Positions 39,856 through 46,145 of a stretch of 46,145 nucleotides of DNA are shown here, one piece after another. The DNA comes from Anaerolineales bacterium (GTDB lineage Bacteria; Chloroflexota; Anaerolineae; 4572-78; NAK82): NCBI GenBank assembly GCA_020343875.1, contig CP070811.1, positions 3,271,978 through 3,318,122 on the forward strand, in the 5' to 3' direction. Below the pieces are notes generated by a model. That model saw only the letters and a program-made list of their open reading frames with translations. It was not told the origin of the DNA and did not search any database. Each line of letters starts with the position of its first letter. Within the stretch, counting starts at the first letter, position 1. Both the position numbers and the translations under genes were made by a program.

Positions 39856-40908
39856 GACAATCTCTCGTAGCCTTTGCCAGGCGGCCTGTTCGCGGTCGGC
39901 AATGTCCAGCATAGGCGTAGTAGCCTCGGGCAGCAGGGTGGACGGATCAGGCGCCGTGTAGGCTTGTTTGAAAATGTGTGCCACCCTTTGCCATTGGTCA
40001 CCGATCGCATAAATCTCCTGACCAACTTCAGCCAGTCGACCATCGCCGGTAATGTTGGCGGCCTCTTGAAGAAAACGGCCGTACATATACCGGAAGATGC
40101 CGCCGCCTGTGCCGCCCATTGCGTCGATGAAAATGAAAATGTTGAAACAGGCATGGCGCAGGCTCTCTTCATCCATCATGTTTGGCCACTGGAGGGTGCG
40201 CTTGGCTGCTTTGCGAATTCCCTTAATGCCCAGATTGGTGATGGGCGGCTCGAGCATACCGGCTGCCACTTCTCGGATCGCCTCTTCTATCTCTTCGGCG
40301 TTTGGCGGCCTCTTGTGGGCAAAGTCGAAGGTGTACCAGGTATGCCGGGGCGGGAAGGGTTTGAAGTGTGAACCCCGCGCTTGGGCCAGGTCTTTCAGCG
40401 ATATGGGGTGTAGGCCCTCATCGCGGTCGGCGATGAGGGCCCGGCCCGCTGGCCACCCTGCTTCGCTTGGGCGGCTGTCGGCCGGTTCGTAGCCGGCGAC
40501 CACTACCACGTGACCCCCGAAGTGATAATCTTCCGGCAAGTCGAGGTAGGGCAGAAAGCCCATATCGACGTGAATCATGACCGGCTCACCTGCTGCCAGC
40601 ATATCTAGCAAGGCTTTTTCCGCCTTGCGCCCGCTGCTGGTACGAAAGGCTTCAATTCGCACGCCGGTACGTCTACCCGTTGTCTTCTCTAGCCCTTCCT
40701 CGCCAGGTCGGCCCGTATTGGCCCGTCCTCCGTAGAAGGGCAGGGTGCCCTTCATGTGCCAGTAGACGAAGCCTACCCCAGCTCCCAACCCCAGCAACAT
40801 ATCCTCACTGATGGGATAGCCCTGAAACTCATAAATGTGGCGCATTGAACCGGTGACGCAATGATGAGTGGTCAGTGATTTGAAACCTGCTATTGGCTCC
40901 AGTGTCAC
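39847..40908 (-). CDS. BtrH N-terminal/DUF4872-like protein
   Basis: 353 aa. The N-terminal half resembles BtrH, which transfers the acyl side chain in butirosin synthesis, with C17 near the start in THHCVTGSMRHIYEF and the HVDMGFLPYLDLPEDYHFGG segment carrying a conserved Tyr/His set. The C-terminal half (from about 210, TLQWPNMMDEESLRHACFNI) is a helical DUF4872-like domain. No aminoglycoside or nonribosomal genes are nearby, so it may be an uncharacterised cysteine acyl- or peptidyl-transferase or peptidase. No close operon partner: it converges with the kinase gene and is followed on its strand only 83 bp upstream by other units. Confidence 0.82.
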   Translation of the reverse strand: MTLEPIAGFKSLTTHHCVTGSMRHIYEFQGYPISEDMLLGLGAGVGFVYWHMKGTLPFYGGRANTGRPGEEGLEKTTGRRTGVRIEAFRTSSGRKAEKALLDMLAAGEPVMIHVDMGFLPYLDLPEDYHFGGHVVVVAGYEPADSRPSEAGWPAGRALIADRDEGLHPISLKDLAQARGSHFKPFPPRHTWYTFDFAHKRPPNAEEIEEAIREVAAGMLEPPITNLGIKGIRKAAKRTLQWPNMMDEESLRHACFNIFIFIDAMGGTGGGIFRYMYGRFLQEAANITGDGRLAEVGQEIYAIGDQWQRVAHIFKQAYTAPDPSTLLPEATTPMLDIADREQAAWQRLREIVSP

Positions 40909-40991
40909 GGTTATCCTCCCCTGAACCTAGGTGACATAAGCTCCATGAAACCATTTCACTTCAGCTTCGATCCTCCTGGTGCTACTCAGCA

Positions 40992-42344
40992 TCAGGGCGC
41001 ACTCGCCCTGGCGTAATCCTCCGGGGTATCAATGTCAAACAGGACCCCCGGGTGGGAGACCGGCACGCGTTCGGCTTGCTCAACATAGGACCCCATAACT
41101 GCCCGACCACCAGTGTCGCCGGTGAGGCGCTGCAGTTGGGGGAAGGCTACTCGATCAAACAGGACAGGATTGCCACGCCGCTGGTCGTATTCCGGCCAGA
41201 CAACAGGGGCCAGGGTGACTTGATGGCGTTCGATCAGGGCGTCGATGATGGCAGGGGTGACGTCTGGCTGGTCGATCAAAGGGAATAGGGCTGCGCTCAC
41301 CGTTGCAGGTAAGGCAGCCAGGCCTGCCTGCACGGAACTGCTTTGCCCACGTGCCCAATCTGGGTTGACAACGATCGTCACCGGTCGGTCGCCCAGGGCA
41401 GCCTGGCAGGATTCGGCTTGGTGGCCCAGCACGACCACGACGGGCTCTGCTCGGGAGGCCAAGGCTACATCCACCACGTGACTCAACAACGTGCCCTGGC
41501 CCCAGGATAGCAGCTGCTTGGGCTGTCCATATCGCGTCGACGCGCCCGCCGCCAGTACCACGGCGGCGACCCGCCCGCAGACTTCAGCCACGGGGTCCTC
41601 GTGCAGCACCGCGCCGACGACCACGGCATCAATTCGCTGATGAGCCAGCAACAGGCCAGCCAGGCGCCGGGCAGCGGCTCGCTGTGCTTTGGTTTCAACT
41701 TTGTTGATGAGGGGCACTGCCCGGGCGCCCGGCGGCAGTCCCTTCAATCCCCCCTGAGGATGAGCCAGAACCGCTGTGACGATTTCTGGCGTCACCTCCA
41801 CGCCGGTTTCGACGCCGGCCAACTCCGCCACACGCCCGGCCCGATGGACGTATTTGTCGGTTAGTGGGCGGCCCAATGTATCTACGCCAACCACGGGTAC
41901 CAGCAGCGTGGTGCAGTCGGGGACCACTGGCTCGTGGTCAGCGGGAGCTTTAAAGGGGCGCATGCGTGAGCCGTCGGCTTCGTTGAGGATGGCATCCACT
42001 TCTGGTAGAGAGGCCATGGCTTTCACAGCTTCTGGCTTCACCCCAAAGGCTTTGCCAATCTCAAGGTCTGGCTCTCCAATGACCAGGGTGTGCGGATGCG
42101 AGGCGAGTTGCCGGGCCAGGGAGGTGAGAAGTTGATGGGTAGGTTGGCCTCTGGCATGGATGATGTGATGGGGAGCCAGGGCAATTTGGGCTGTAAAGAT
42201 GCGGGTAGTGGTTGTGGTAACCACTCGCCTACCCTGGGCAACGAGTTCATCGGCCAGGCGGAACATGGCGGTTGTTTTGCCGCCGCCCCCAACAAAGGCG
42301 AGTATTTCCCCAGGCTGCATGCGTAGCGCGCGATTCAAGTCCAT
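40992..42344 (-). CDS. Fusion of YqeC-like protein and MocA/MobA-like nucleotidyltransferase
   Basis: 450 aa. Residues 1-~255 are YqeC-like, with a P-loop LAFVGGGGKTTAM (GGGGKTT at 19-25) and NEADGSRMRPFKAPADHEPV (the conserved ADGSR segment). Residues ~259-450 are a molybdenum-cofactor cytidylyltransferase-like domain with VVLAAGASTRYGQPKQLL (262-279), FPLIDQPDVT, and FDIDTPEDYARA at the end. YqeC is associated with selenium-dependent molybdenum hydroxylase maturation; MocA makes the MCD form of the cofactor. The fusion suggests the two steps are linked. ATG 42344; AGG about 10 bases upstream. It follows yqeB by 92 bp. Confidence 0.9.
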   Translation of the reverse strand: MDLNRALRMQPGEILAFVGGGGKTTAMFRLADELVAQGRRVVTTTTTRIFTAQIALAPHHIIHARGQPTHQLLTSLARQLASHPHTLVIGEPDLEIGKAFGVKPEAVKAMASLPEVDAILNEADGSRMRPFKAPADHEPVVPDCTTLLVPVVGVDTLGRPLTDKYVHRAGRVAELAGVETGVEVTPEIVTAVLAHPQGGLKGLPPGARAVPLINKVETKAQRAAARRLAGLLLAHQRIDAVVVGAVLHEDPVAEVCGRVAAVVLAAGASTRYGQPKQLLSWGQGTLLSHVVDVALASRAEPVVVVLGHQAESCQAALGDRPVTIVVNPDWARGQSSSVQAGLAALPATVSAALFPLIDQPDVTPAIIDALIERHQVTLAPVVWPEYDQRRGNPVLFDRVAFPQLQRLTGDTGGRAVMGSYVEQAERVPVSHPGVLFDIDTPEDYARASAP

Positions 42345-42436
42345 TGACCCAACCTGCCAGGTGCTGTATATATCACGTATGCGTGTACGCGCGTGCTGGT
42401 CAGCGCAGGGCAAGCCGGGTCCAGCCTGCCTGCGGC

Positions 42437-43258
42437 CTATGCCTTGCTCTCCACGCTCTGATTCAGCCAGGCTAAAATTGCCTCCAGCACAGCGCCGCCG
42501 ATGGCCAACGATTTCTCTGACATGGTGAAGCAATGAGAATCCACGTCCCGCGGGTCCAGGTCACCGATCTTGAGGCCCCTGGTCACCGGGGCGCTGGGAT
42601 GAATCAGCCCGCGCAATACGCCATCGAACATCGCATAGACTTCGTGGCCATTCACGTGGCCAATCACGTCTCCCTGGCGAAGCCGGTCACCGACCCGAAC
42701 GACAGGATGCAGGAACCCGTCAGCCGGGGCGCGGATTACCCGGCCCCTGGCGTAGCCCTTCACCTTGCCGGGCGTTTTGGTATCGGGCTGGGGAGAGCCC
42801 TGGTAGAGGATTCGGGCCATCCAATGCCCGCGGTTGGTCTCAATGGCAGCGTGGCAGTCCACGCCAGCCGTAAAGCCCGGCCCCAGGGCGATGACCAGGG
42901 GTGCGTCAGTGATGCGAGTGCCGGTGTTGTGCTTGGCCATAATGCCATCCACCAGCACGGCTGGCTTGAGGATGTGCACCGCCCGGGCCTCTGGATCTAC
43001 CAGCACAGGGATGCTTTCCCCCTGCCGGGCGAGGCTCAATGCCTGCCGAGGCTCGTTTACTCGCCGGGCGGTCACCCCTTCGACAGTTGCCTCATCTTCG
43101 TAGACTGCCTCACCAAAGCTTACGGTTCGGCGTACCATCAAGGGCGTGGGGAGTTCGGTCATCAGGATGGGGAAGCCGGATCGGTATAGACGATAGGCGA
43201 TCCCGCTGGCCAGGTCTCCAGCACCTTTGATAAGACCCAGGGTATCAGGAAAAAGCAT
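42437..43258 (-). CDS. yqeB: YqeB-family selenium-dependent molybdenum hydroxylase maturation protein
   Basis: 273 aa. The start LGLIKGAGDLASGIAYRL (GAGDLAxG, Rossmann-like) is diagnostic of the EF2563/YqeB family, followed by PLMVRRTVSFGEAVYEDEATVEGV (split: LPTPLMVRRTVSFGEAVY). A biotinyl/lipoyl-like beta domain closes the protein (IRAPADGFLHPVVRVGDRLR, VIGHVNGHEVYAMFDGVL). The family is linked to molybdenum hydroxylases that need a labile selenium cofactor, together with YqeC, YedF and SelD. No hydroxylase or selD is in the window. ATG 43258 is chosen by family start; the ribosome site (CGGAACG) is weak. Promoter at 43375-43403. Confidence 0.9.
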   Translation of the reverse strand: MLFPDTLGLIKGAGDLASGIAYRLYRSGFPILMTELPTPLMVRRTVSFGEAVYEDEATVEGVTARRVNEPRQALSLARQGESIPVLVDPEARAVHILKPAVLVDGIMAKHNTGTRITDAPLVIALGPGFTAGVDCHAAIETNRGHWMARILYQGSPQPDTKTPGKVKGYARGRVIRAPADGFLHPVVRVGDRLRQGDVIGHVNGHEVYAMFDGVLRGLIHPSAPVTRGLKIGDLDPRDVDSHCFTMSEKSLAIGGAVLEAILAWLNQSVESKA

Positions 43259-43374
43259 GGCAACGTTCCGTGTTGTACAAGGGATCGGGATTGGATGCCT
43301 TCGAGAGCCAAGTTTCCCGACGGCTTGAGTCGATTGGTCTTGCCCTGTTTGATACAGATCCCAGGCAAAAATTA

Positions 43375-43403
43375 ATTCTATCCTATGCATAGCATTTTGT
43401 CCA
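43375..43403 (-). promoter_or_regulatory. Sigma-70 promoter for yqeB and the yqeC-mocA fusion
   Basis: On the minus strand TGGACA (43403-43398), 17-bp spacer, TAGAAT (43380-43375). The leader to the ATG at 43258 is about 110 bases, long enough for a regulatory RNA, though no known Moco or other riboswitch was recognised. Confidence 0.55.
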
Positions 43404-43410
43404 TTCACCC

Positions 43411-43612
43411 GGCTTGGTTGGCGGGACAATCGCACGAACACAATATACTTGAATCCTTGTCCTGCTTGCTCGGCCTGGATTGACAAATCCAGGCCGTACA
43501 CCGCTGGATTGTCAACACTTGCACCGCACGCAAGTGCAGGTGTCCAGCGGGAGCAGGTTCGAGAATCTTGGTATGATGCGATTGCCTTGCACCGGCCCTG
43601 GCTTGGTTGGCG
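43411..43612. repeat. 13-bp direct repeats flanking two hairpins
   Basis: GGCTTGGTTGGCG occurs at 43411-43423 and at 43600-43612. Between them are a perfect 11-bp stem with 4-base loop (43471-43481 with 43486-43496, CGGCCTGGATT / AATCCAGGCCG) and a two-tier hairpin (CCGCTGGA 43501-43508 with TCCAGCGG 43543-43550; CACTTGC 43516-43522 with GCAAGTG 43530-43536). No gene is present. It may be a small non-coding mobile element remnant or regulatory region between divergent promoters. Confidence 0.5.
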
Positions 43613-43640
43613 ATATTGGGCGCTTTTAGCCTGTCGTTAC

Positions 43641-43669
43641 TTGACACGCCTTCTCTTTTGCTCTAGACT
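43641..43669 (+). promoter_or_regulatory. Sigma-70 promoter for the cupin gene
   Basis: Perfect TTGACA at 43641-43646, 17-bp spacer, TAGACT at 43664-43669. Predicted start near 43676, about 110 bases before the ATG at 43786. Divergent from the yqeB promoter. Confidence 0.7.
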
Positions 43670-43785
43670 TTGCTGATAAGTTGGGAGTAGAGGGACCCCT
43701 TCCATCTTGCGTAAGACTTGCCCGTGGCAACCCTTTTGGAGTACAACCAAACAACATTCGAGTTCAACCAGAGAGAGGAAGACGG

Positions 43786-44157
43786 ATGAGCGAAGCAATC
43801 GCTAAAGTTTGCCACTACACTGATGTACCGGCTGAGATCTTCGGTGACCAGGCTCCTGGCGTGACCATCCGCTGGCTGATCGACGAGGACAAAGATGGCG
43901 CGCCGGTCTACGCCCTGCGGCTTATTGAGGTAGCCCCCGGTGGCCACACACCCGATCATAGCCACCCTTTCGAGCACGAGAACTTTGTCATTGAAGGGTC
44001 AGGGCGCGTGCAAATTAATGGCGAATGGCACCAGGTGGGTGTGGGCCAGGTTGTATTTGTGCCGCCCGGCGCGCAGCACACCTACGTAAACGCCGGGCAA
44101 TCGCCGTTTAAGTTTCTGTGTGGCATTCCGGTCTCGCGGCTGATGCCCAAAGGTTGA
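43786..44157 (+). CDS. Small cupin-domain protein
   Basis: 123 aa, a single conserved cupin barrel. Metal-site candidates are H58, H60 and E64 (GGHTPDHSHPFEHENFVIEG; first cupin motif) and H98 (PPGAQHTYVN; second motif). Such small cupins bind one metal ion and act as sugar-binding, dioxygenase-like or sensory proteins; nothing here identifies the ligand. The ATG follows GAGAGAGGAAG. It has its own strong promoter and appears monocistronic, converging with the ferredoxin-FAD gene. Confidence 0.9.
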   Translation: MSEAIAKVCHYTDVPAEIFGDQAPGVTIRWLIDEDKDGAPVYALRLIEVAPGGHTPDHSHPFEHENFVIEGSGRVQINGEWHQVGVGQVVFVPPGAQHTYVNAGQSPFKFLCGIPVSRLMPKG

Positions 44158-44244
44158 ATCAACGCAGTCAGGACAGGCCCAAAACAAGAACCGTACCGGG
44201 TTCGAATGCCTGCCTGGCAAGGCGGGGATGTTTTGCGGCGAGCG

Positions 44245-45717
44245 TTAGCCGAGCCAGCAATCCAGAGTATCCAGCAGGCGGCGCACGCCAACGGGGATGA
44301 GGTCACCTGCCACGCCGCTGCCTTTCACGTCCATGCCCACCAGGTGCAGTCCCTGGATAGGGGTGACCGGGTCCAGCCGTTGTTCTCCCGTCTGGCCAAA
44401 GGTCTGCCCGCTCTCGGTGCCGGGCCAGGCCCCAGTGAAGAACATGGGCACGTACCAGACCAGGCTTTGGTCGAAGGCGGGAAACAGGGCTTGCATATCG
44501 GCCCATGCCAACCCAAGCTCGGCTCTTCGATCGTCATCGCAGACAGGAAAGAAGGCATCGTACAGGTGCAGCCCTTCCCGGCTGAGGCGTGGGTCGAGTC
44601 GGGTAGGGGAGAAAACACCTACTAACCGCTGGCAGCCGGGCGTCATCACAATCGGGGCGTCATCGAACAGAGGCTGGCGGGTGGCGCAGAATAGAGCGGC
44701 ACAATCTACCCCTTTCAGTCCGCGTAAGCGCTCCAGGTAATCAGGTGGCAGGTTTTGAGGGCCAACCAGTTGGACCAGCTGGCCGGGGCCGCCGTTGTGC
44801 AATATTACGCTGGCCTCCACATGCCGGTCGGCCGCCAACTCGATACCGCTGGCGCGGCCGTCGCTCACCAGGATGCGCGTCACGGGGGTGCGCAGAAAGA
44901 GGTCGCCCCCGGCTTCGCGCAGTGTGCGGGTCAACCCCTTGATGATAGTCCGCACTCCGCCTGTGGGCATGGCAAAATCAACCCCAGCCAAGCGCGCGTC
45001 GAGAGTGATCTGGACGTATTCGCTGGCGGGCATAAGGTGACAGCTGAGCCCGGAGGCGGTGGCGGCGATGGCGTCAACAGCGCCTAGCAGATCAGGGTCA
45101 GCGGAGAAGCTGGCCATGTAGTCGTGGGCACTCGTATCAGGGGGTGCGTGCTGCCGTCCTCTGGCGATGGCTCGCAGCCACGCACGTCGGGCGTCGGCGG
45201 TCAGCAACTCTAACAGCGAGGGGGAGTGCCGCCTATCCGGGCAGCGGATGCTGTATTGCTCGCTCAGCCCTACGTCGTCCAGCGATCGGTAGTCAATCTG
45301 AATGCCCAGATCAGCCAGAAACCGTCCGATGTGACTCTTGGGGCCCAAGCTGGTCCACGCGCCGGTGGTTACGGCCGCGCCACGGTAGTCGATCTCTGTA
45401 TAGCGACCGCCGGGGAAACCCAGCTTCTCAAAAACGGCGACGCTGTGGCCGGCCCGGGCCAGCGCCGCCCCGGCCATCAGCCCACCTATGCCTGCACCGA
45501 TGACTACGGCGTTGTACCGCTGGCGTATGCGCGGTCGATAAGGCTTCAGAGGCGCGTCGGGCACGAAGCAATCGTTGGGGCAGACATAATAGCACAGGTT
45601 ACACTCCGTACAACGATTGGCCAGCACCTCGGCCCAACCATCGGTGGCGATAGCTTGATAAGGACAGGTCAGGACGCAATAGGCGCAGCCGGTGCAGCGC
45701 TCCCGGATGAGCCTCAT
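44245..45717 (-). CDS. Two-cluster ferredoxin fused to an FAD-dependent oxidoreductase (phytoene-desaturase-like)
   Basis: 490 aa. Residues 1-~55 hold two 4Fe-4S cluster motifs: C8-x2-C11-x2-C14-x3-C18 and C36-x2-C39-x2-C42-x3-C46. A Rossmann FAD-binding domain starts at about 70 (NAVVIGAGIGGLMAGAALAR; GxGxxG at 74-79), followed by FEKLGFPGGRY and, in the C-terminus, the typical second FAD motif GLHLVGMDVKGSGVAGDLIP. This resembles amine oxidase/phytoene desaturase-type flavoenzymes. The fusion suggests electrons pass between the flavin and low-potential iron-sulfur clusters; substrate unknown. It starts 3 bp after a MaoC-like gene ends, so they are one operon. Confidence 0.88.
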   Translation of the reverse strand: MRLIRERCTGCAYCVLTCPYQAIATDGWAEVLANRCTECNLCYYVCPNDCFVPDAPLKPYRPRIRQRYNAVVIGAGIGGLMAGAALARAGHSVAVFEKLGFPGGRYTEIDYRGAAVTTGAWTSLGPKSHIGRFLADLGIQIDYRSLDDVGLSEQYSIRCPDRRHSPSLLELLTADARRAWLRAIARGRQHAPPDTSAHDYMASFSADPDLLGAVDAIAATASGLSCHLMPASEYVQITLDARLAGVDFAMPTGGVRTIIKGLTRTLREAGGDLFLRTPVTRILVSDGRASGIELAADRHVEASVILHNGGPGQLVQLVGPQNLPPDYLERLRGLKGVDCAALFCATRQPLFDDAPIVMTPGCQRLVGVFSPTRLDPRLSREGLHLYDAFFPVCDDDRRAELGLAWADMQALFPAFDQSLVWYVPMFFTGAWPGTESGQTFGQTGEQRLDPVTPIQGLHLVGMDVKGSGVAGDLIPVGVRRLLDTLDCWLG

Positions 45718-45720
45718 GCC

Positions 45721-46145
45721 TTAGCTGGATCTTTCTTTGCTGGCCATCAGCACCTGCCACTCACCCTTCTGAACGATTTTCTCATCTTGGTTGAGCATCC
45801 ATACGTCGAAGATGACCAACCCACCCCCCAGGCGAGGCATTGGTTTTAGCTCTTTGCAGCGCGCCTTGAAGTAGACTGTGTCCCCGATGAAGACGGGTTG
45901 GCTGAATTTCCATGATAGCTCACGGAAGGCCAGGGCCGTCCCTTCAATGAATCCCAGGCGAGCTGCCAGGCCAGACGCAATGGACAGCACCAGCAGGCCA
46001 TGGGCAATACGCTTGCCGAAGGGGGTCCCCTTGGCAAACTCCGCGTCGGTGTGGAGCTGGTTGTAGTCACCCGAAAGGCCAGCAAAGTTCACTATGTCAG
46101 CCTCGCTGATGGTACGACCTGGGCTGAACACCTCAGAGCCAATCT
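45721..46145 (-). CDS. MaoC-like (R)-hydratase/dehydratase, 5' end outside the window
   Basis: Open to the window edge; about 141 residues are visible. The hot-dog-fold hydratase motif is present: SEADIVNFAGLSGDYNQLHTDAEFA contains the catalytic Asp and His of MaoC-type enoyl-CoA hydratases (split: IVNFAGLSGDYNQLHTD). Also GKRIAHGLLVLSIASGL. A GTG at 46131 could start it, but the upstream codons (IGSE) match the family's usual 'xxVGxxF' start, so the gene most likely begins beyond 46145. Acts on a CoA- or ACP-bound acyl chain. Directly followed by the ferredoxin-FAD gene. Confidence 0.88.
   Translation of the reverse strand, partial: IGSEVFSPGRTISEADIVNFAGLSGDYNQLHTDAEFAKGTPFGKRIAHGLLVLSIASGLAARLGFIEGTALAFRELSWKFSQPVFIGDTVYFKARCKELKPMPRLGGGLVIFDVWMLNQDEKIVQKGEWQVLMASKERSS

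Noticed and set aside
44191..44215. tRNA T-loop-like GGGTTCGAATGCC
   Set aside because: The bases after the loop do not pair with those before it (G follows where C is needed), and no acceptor, D or anticodon arms can be built around it.

Overview
The window is a typical bacterial chromosome segment with about 41 protein-coding genes on both strands, close packing, clear Shine-Dalgarno sites and sigma-70 promoters. No rRNA, tRNA, CRISPR array or intact insertion sequence is visible. Gene content points to Chloroflexota, most likely an Anaerolineae-like lineage. The main hints are the SCO1664/DUF3090/MSMEG_4193-type cassette (known to me from Actinobacteria and Chloroflexi), a Cx3C variant of the DnaG zinc finger, paired DegV genes, a GerW-like gene without other spore genes, and the dnaG-rpoD pair. 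This placement is inference from gene content only.

Layout. 1-87: end of a VapC-like PIN toxin. 159-3504 (minus): rpoD and dnaG, divergent from a HAD phosphatase at 3668. 4330-6843: an NAD-salvage pair (large isochorismatase-fold amidase plus nicotinate phosphoribosyltransferase) behind a near-consensus promoter and two 17-bp palindromes, followed by a saccharopine-dehydrogenase-like gene. 8369-9754 (minus): persulfide-dioxygenase-like enzyme with two rhodanese domains. 9941-15367 (minus): galT, CoA-type Nudix, HD phosphohydrolase, GTPase, then the SCO1664 / DUF3090 / histidine-phosphatase cassette.

16040-23029 (plus) is a signalling block: a SulP transporter with STAS and cyclic-nucleotide-binding domains, a membrane histidine kinase, a single protein joining a Ser/Thr kinase to a complete NarL-type response regulator, a stand-alone receiver and an acyltransferase-3 membrane protein, closed by a 25-bp perfect-stem terminator. 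pepA (23270) converges on fabH. fabH heads a minus-strand group with a small membrane protein, two DegV (FakB-like fatty-acid-binding) proteins, an ECF sigma factor and a winged-helix regulator, which suggests a fatty-acid or membrane-lipid response locus.

30516-46145: a two-TM helical protein, an SLC13 permease with RCK_C domains, purB, a radical SAM enzyme with extra Cys clusters, acylphosphatase, an MGDG-synthase-like glycosyltransferase, a small TM protein coupled to GerW, adenosine-specific kinase, a BtrH-like protein, the selenium-dependent molybdenum hydroxylase maturation pair (yqeB and a yqeC-mocA fusion), a cupin, a ferredoxin-FAD oxidoreductase and a MaoC protein cut by the window edge.

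The most unusual items are the Ser/Thr kinase-response regulator fusion, the DegV/ECF/FabH group, the NAD operators and the repeat-flanked hairpins upstream of yqeB.
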